64,000 bases of DNA from Monosporascus cannonballus. Lineage: Eukaryota; Ascomycota; Sordariomycetes; Xylariales. The stretch spans positions 186,001 to 250,000 of the forward strand of contig QJNS01000002.1 in assembly GCA_004154925.1 (NCBI GenBank), given 5' to 3'. Below the pieces are notes generated by a model. It did not search any database. It saw only the letters and a list, made by a program, of their open reading frames with translations, and had not been told where the DNA came from. Position 1 is the first letter of the stretch, and each line of letters begins with the position of its first letter. A program made the position numbers and the translations under genes. Below, piece by piece: positions 60,556 through 64,000 of this stretch.

Positions 60556-63500
60556 GGGTTTTAGCAAATTTTTAAATATTTACGGAATCTAGATATTTTT
60601 TCTATTTGCTTAGGTATCGTGTAAATCCGTTTTATTTTCGTATATTAAAGATTTGTTTTATTTCGTATACTTATTCGTTTTTTGTTTTTATAATATTTTA
60701 TGCCGTATATATTTTAATTACATTTATTATTAATTCGAATCAGGAAATATCAAAAATTAAATAGAATTTAATTTTTAATGGAAGTTTTAATTAATAATTA
60801 TTTTTTAAGATATTTTGGCGATTTTGTATAAACCTATATATTTGAAATCGAATTTTTTATTAGGTCGTTTTATTTAAATGTTTTTATAACGAAAAGAATT
60901 ATTTTCTTTTTTTTTAAAAAATTAATTTTTTAACGTTTTTTAACTATAATACTTATTTATTTAATTTTGTACAAATTTTAATTCTGTTTTTATTTTTTAA
61001 TATAATTATTATAATAATTTTAACGTAAGGATTATTTTGATATTAATTGGACCGTCGTTACGTACTTTTTTATAAATTTTTGGAATAAAACTAAAATTTA
61101 CATTTATAAATATTATCTTAATATTTTCGTAATAATTAATGTTATAAGCTAATTATACGATTAATAAATTTTTAATATAATTATTTTGTTCGTAATTAAT
61201 ATAATATTATGAATAAGTTTTTAAGGTTTAATTTGTTTATTTTATTTATTTATTTGTTTAAAGTTTGAATATATTAAATAATTTGTAATTTAAGCTAATT
61301 TATGTTATTAAGCCTGATTAAAATTTAAATACGAATATTAATCTTTTATTTGATATAATTTTTATTAATAATCCGTATATATTAAAAATATGTTTAAAAA
61401 AAACTGTATATTAATTATTCGGCGTTTGTATTTTCGTAATAAAATAGAAAATAGGAAGATTTTGTAAATCGGTCGACGATTACGAAAATGTTATTATAAT
61501 ATATTTCCGTAACTGAATTTTTTAACATAAAATGTTTAGTAATAAAATTAAATATAATTAAATATTATAGTTATTTTACAATTAACAATAGCTGTAATTT
61601 TGCGTATAGTTTATGTTATCAAATCTTTGCTTTAATATAAATATCATATTGCCGTATAACATTTTATATTATTGATTTTATTTTAAGAAAAAAATATATA
61701 TATTAAAATCGTTTTAAGATTTTGAAATCCCTAAATATCCGTATAATTAATATTTATATATTTTTGTATTAACATTTTCTGGTATTTTTCGAAAATTTAT
61801 ATTTTGTTTGCTTTTTAGTTTTTTAGGAAATTATCGTTGTATTATTAAATCTTTTAATACATATTATTAGATATTACTCGAATTATCGTAATTTGCTATA
61901 AGCGTAAATATCTTTTTATAATGGTATTAAAAATTATATAATTAATTTTAACTAATTTTTTAAAGGTTTAGTCGTGTATTTAAAGTATTTATTTTGCCGT
62001 TTTCTAATCCCTTTTTGTGGATAATAACGAAATCGAAATCCGCCAATTTTTTTACATATTTTAATTATTGTTTTATAAATTCCCTGGTCGTAATAAATCG
62101 GGTAAAATTTTAATAATCCGTATAAACCTTAACTCAGTGCAAATTTCCTTTTAGAAAATGCATAAATTTTCGAAATGCTATAATAAAAGTTATATATTTT
62201 TTATCTAGAATACCGTAATTAAATTCGGCTTTTTTTAACTTATACGAAAAGAATGTAATAAAATGCAATTTGCCTTAATTATTTCGTTATCCGATTATTA
62301 CATTTAACGCGTAATCCGAAATATCGGTTTTTAGCTTAATAAGGCAATTTAAATCGTACATAATTAATACTAGCTTGTTAATAATTGCATCCTTAATATT
62401 CCGAAATGCTTTTTCCGTATTTAACGTTTATTTAAATTTTTTTTCGTAAGATTTATTAGGAATATAATTAATTTGCTAAAGTTTCGAATAAATGTCCTGT
62501 AATAATTAGCAAATCCAAAAAATGCCTATATTTTCTTAATTATTATTAACGTCTGATATTTTATAACTGTAATAATTGTTTTGGGATTTATTTTAATATA
62601 TTTTGGCATAATAATATATCTTAGATATTTTATTTCTTATATATAAAATTAACTTCTTTTTGTATTAATAAATAATTTTACATTTTGCAAAATTTAAAAA
62701 ACCGTATAAATATATTTTACGTATATTTTTTTGGTTTTTGAAAAAATAAGAATATCGTCAAAATAATAAATAACAAAAATATCGAAATATTTTTATAATA
62801 CGTAATTAATTATTTGTTGGAAAATTATTAATACGTTCGTAAATCTTATAAATGTAACCAAATATTTAAACAATTTATATTTTATTTTAAAAGATATTTT
62901 TTATTCGTATCTTTTTTTAATTTTAATAAAGTTATATTTATTTTTATTTTTAAATGAGGTAAATTATTTAGTTCCCTAAAATCGGCCCTTTACTTTTATA
63001 ATTAAAAGTAATAATATTCGATTTTTAATATTAATATTATTTAATTATCGATAATTAATTATAAATAGTAATTTTCTATTTTTTTAAGTACGAAAAATAT
63101 AAGGTATTTTACTGGTAATTTCGAAAATCGAATCCATCTTTTTCGTAACCGATTTTTTAAATATTTTCTGAAAATACGTAATTCGTTTCCGCTAAAGTTA
63201 TAAATAGGGTAAAATTTTGTCGAAGATTCTTCCTTAAGGATTATTTCGTAATTTTATTCGTTATATTCTAATAATTTCGTATTAAGCCTTTTTTTAAAAA
63301 ATTATTTATATCTGTAATATTATAATAATATATTAATTAAACTTTTTAATTCCTTAAGTTATTATTTTTGTTATTTTAAATCGTTGTTTAATTACCTTAA
63401 TATCGCTTCAATATTAATAACGATATATCGTATTTTTCTTTAATATTTGTTTTTTTATATTTTATTTCTTTAATTAATAAGGTTTCTGTTGTATTTTTAT

Positions 63501-64000
63501 ACCTATATTCGTTGTTATTATCGATCAAATAATAAAATATTTTTTTTTGTTTATTAACAAAAAATAAAACGAATTTTATTTGGCCAATTCCGCCCTTAAT
63601 CAAAATTCCGTATTAACATATTTATAATATTTCTAAGATTATATCGTAATTCCCGAATAAAACGATATCGAAATTAACCGTCTAATATTATCCTTTAACA
63701 AAAATCTCGAAATAATTAATTTCGTATATAATTTTTCCATTATTATAAGTAAATTTCTAATTTTCAATATTTATTATTATATAAGGTTTTAACTTATATT
63801 TCTATAATAATCTAAGCTTATTAACCATATCCGGTATAATATAATTCCCGCCTAAAGCTTCGTAATCCACTATTACGATATATTAATATATTCCGATTCG
63901 TATATCCAAAGTAATAAGGTCGTTAACGCTTTTTATCGTTACGTTTAAAACTTTTTTTGGAAATTCGCTTTAATTCCTTTAAGTTTTATTATCTTATAAC
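60514..64000 (-). pseudogene. Gyp-A5 pol remnant, incomplete
   Basis: The pol 3' end is at about 60514-60516. RT blocks lie near 62880-63090, matching the equivalent stretch at 5220-5440. The N-terminal part lies beyond the window. Broken by TAA/TAG codons. Confidence 0.7.

Larger units (their letters stand above)
59463..64000 (-). mobile_element. Gyp-A5: gypsy chromovirus inserted in Gyp-C, truncated by the window end
   Basis: Begins with a type-Y 3' LTR (59463-59836) preceded by GGTTT (59458-59462), the expected left target duplication. The other end lies beyond 64000. The accessory ORF is at 59934-60555 (+). The chromodomain lies near 60514-60620 and RT near 62880-63090, both on the minus strand. 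Confidence 0.85.

Noticed and set aside
1..64000. tRNA or rRNA genes
   Set aside because: No cloverleaf with matching acceptor and T-arm sequences was found by eye. A covariance-model scan such as tRNAscan-SE would settle it.

Overview
The window looks like a piece of a filamentous ascomycete (Pezizomycotina) genome with two compartments. Short canonical introns (GTAAGA, GTGAGT, GTAAGT, GTATGT donors; CTAAC/CTAAT branch sites; 50-67 bp), a 2274-residue eukaryotic acetyl-CoA carboxylase, a one-intron cytochrome P450, a Fot1/pogo-type DNA transposon and Ty3/gypsy chromoviruses all fit. The repeats carry heavy C-to-T and G-to-A change, with CAA/CAG codons turned into TAA/TAG and Cys/His codons into Tyr codons. 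This is the signature of repeat-induced point mutation (RIP). The species cannot be named from the sequence alone.

Layout. 1-908: low-gene flank. 909-1300: solo LTR in inverted orientation with ATTTA target duplications. 1765-8577 and 8766-15529: two RIP-degraded gypsy elements (here Gyp-A1 and Gyp-A2) with pol on the minus strand. 15535-16640: AT-rich sequence without genes. 16641-34733: GC-balanced island holding ACC1 (21057-28060, +), a 1.8-kb Fot1-like transposon (29798-31597) and a P450 gene (31855-33509, -). 34734-64000: a nest of retroelements. A plus-strand gypsy element, Gyp-C, begins at 34734. It was hit inside its first LTR by Gyp-D (34782-42149, TSD CCCAG), inside its reverse transcriptase by Gyp-A3 (44664-58220, TSD TAACG), and further downstream by Gyp-A5 (from 59463, running off the window). 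Gyp-A3 itself contains Gyp-A4 (45584-52303, TSD TCCGT).

The Gyp-A family (five copies plus the solo LTR) is the most interesting object. Its minus-strand gag-pol ends in a chromodomain. In every copy an extra gene lies between pol and the 3' LTR on the opposite strand. The extra gene has a six-cysteine pattern like a Zn(II)2Cys6 cluster, then a charged helical (probable coiled-coil) region. In three copies its stop overlaps the pol stop tail-to-tail by exactly 41 bp. The family's LTRs share one ~220-bp end but carry at least four unrelated U3 segments. One U3 has 36-bp tandem repeats that differ in number (3 versus 2) between the two LTRs of the same element.

The only intact protein genes I can support are ACC1 and the P450; they converge on each other with the Fot1-like element between them. 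ACC1 makes malonyl-CoA for fatty-acid synthesis. The P450 has all the family motifs, but its substrate cannot be inferred and there is no biosynthetic cluster around it in this window.
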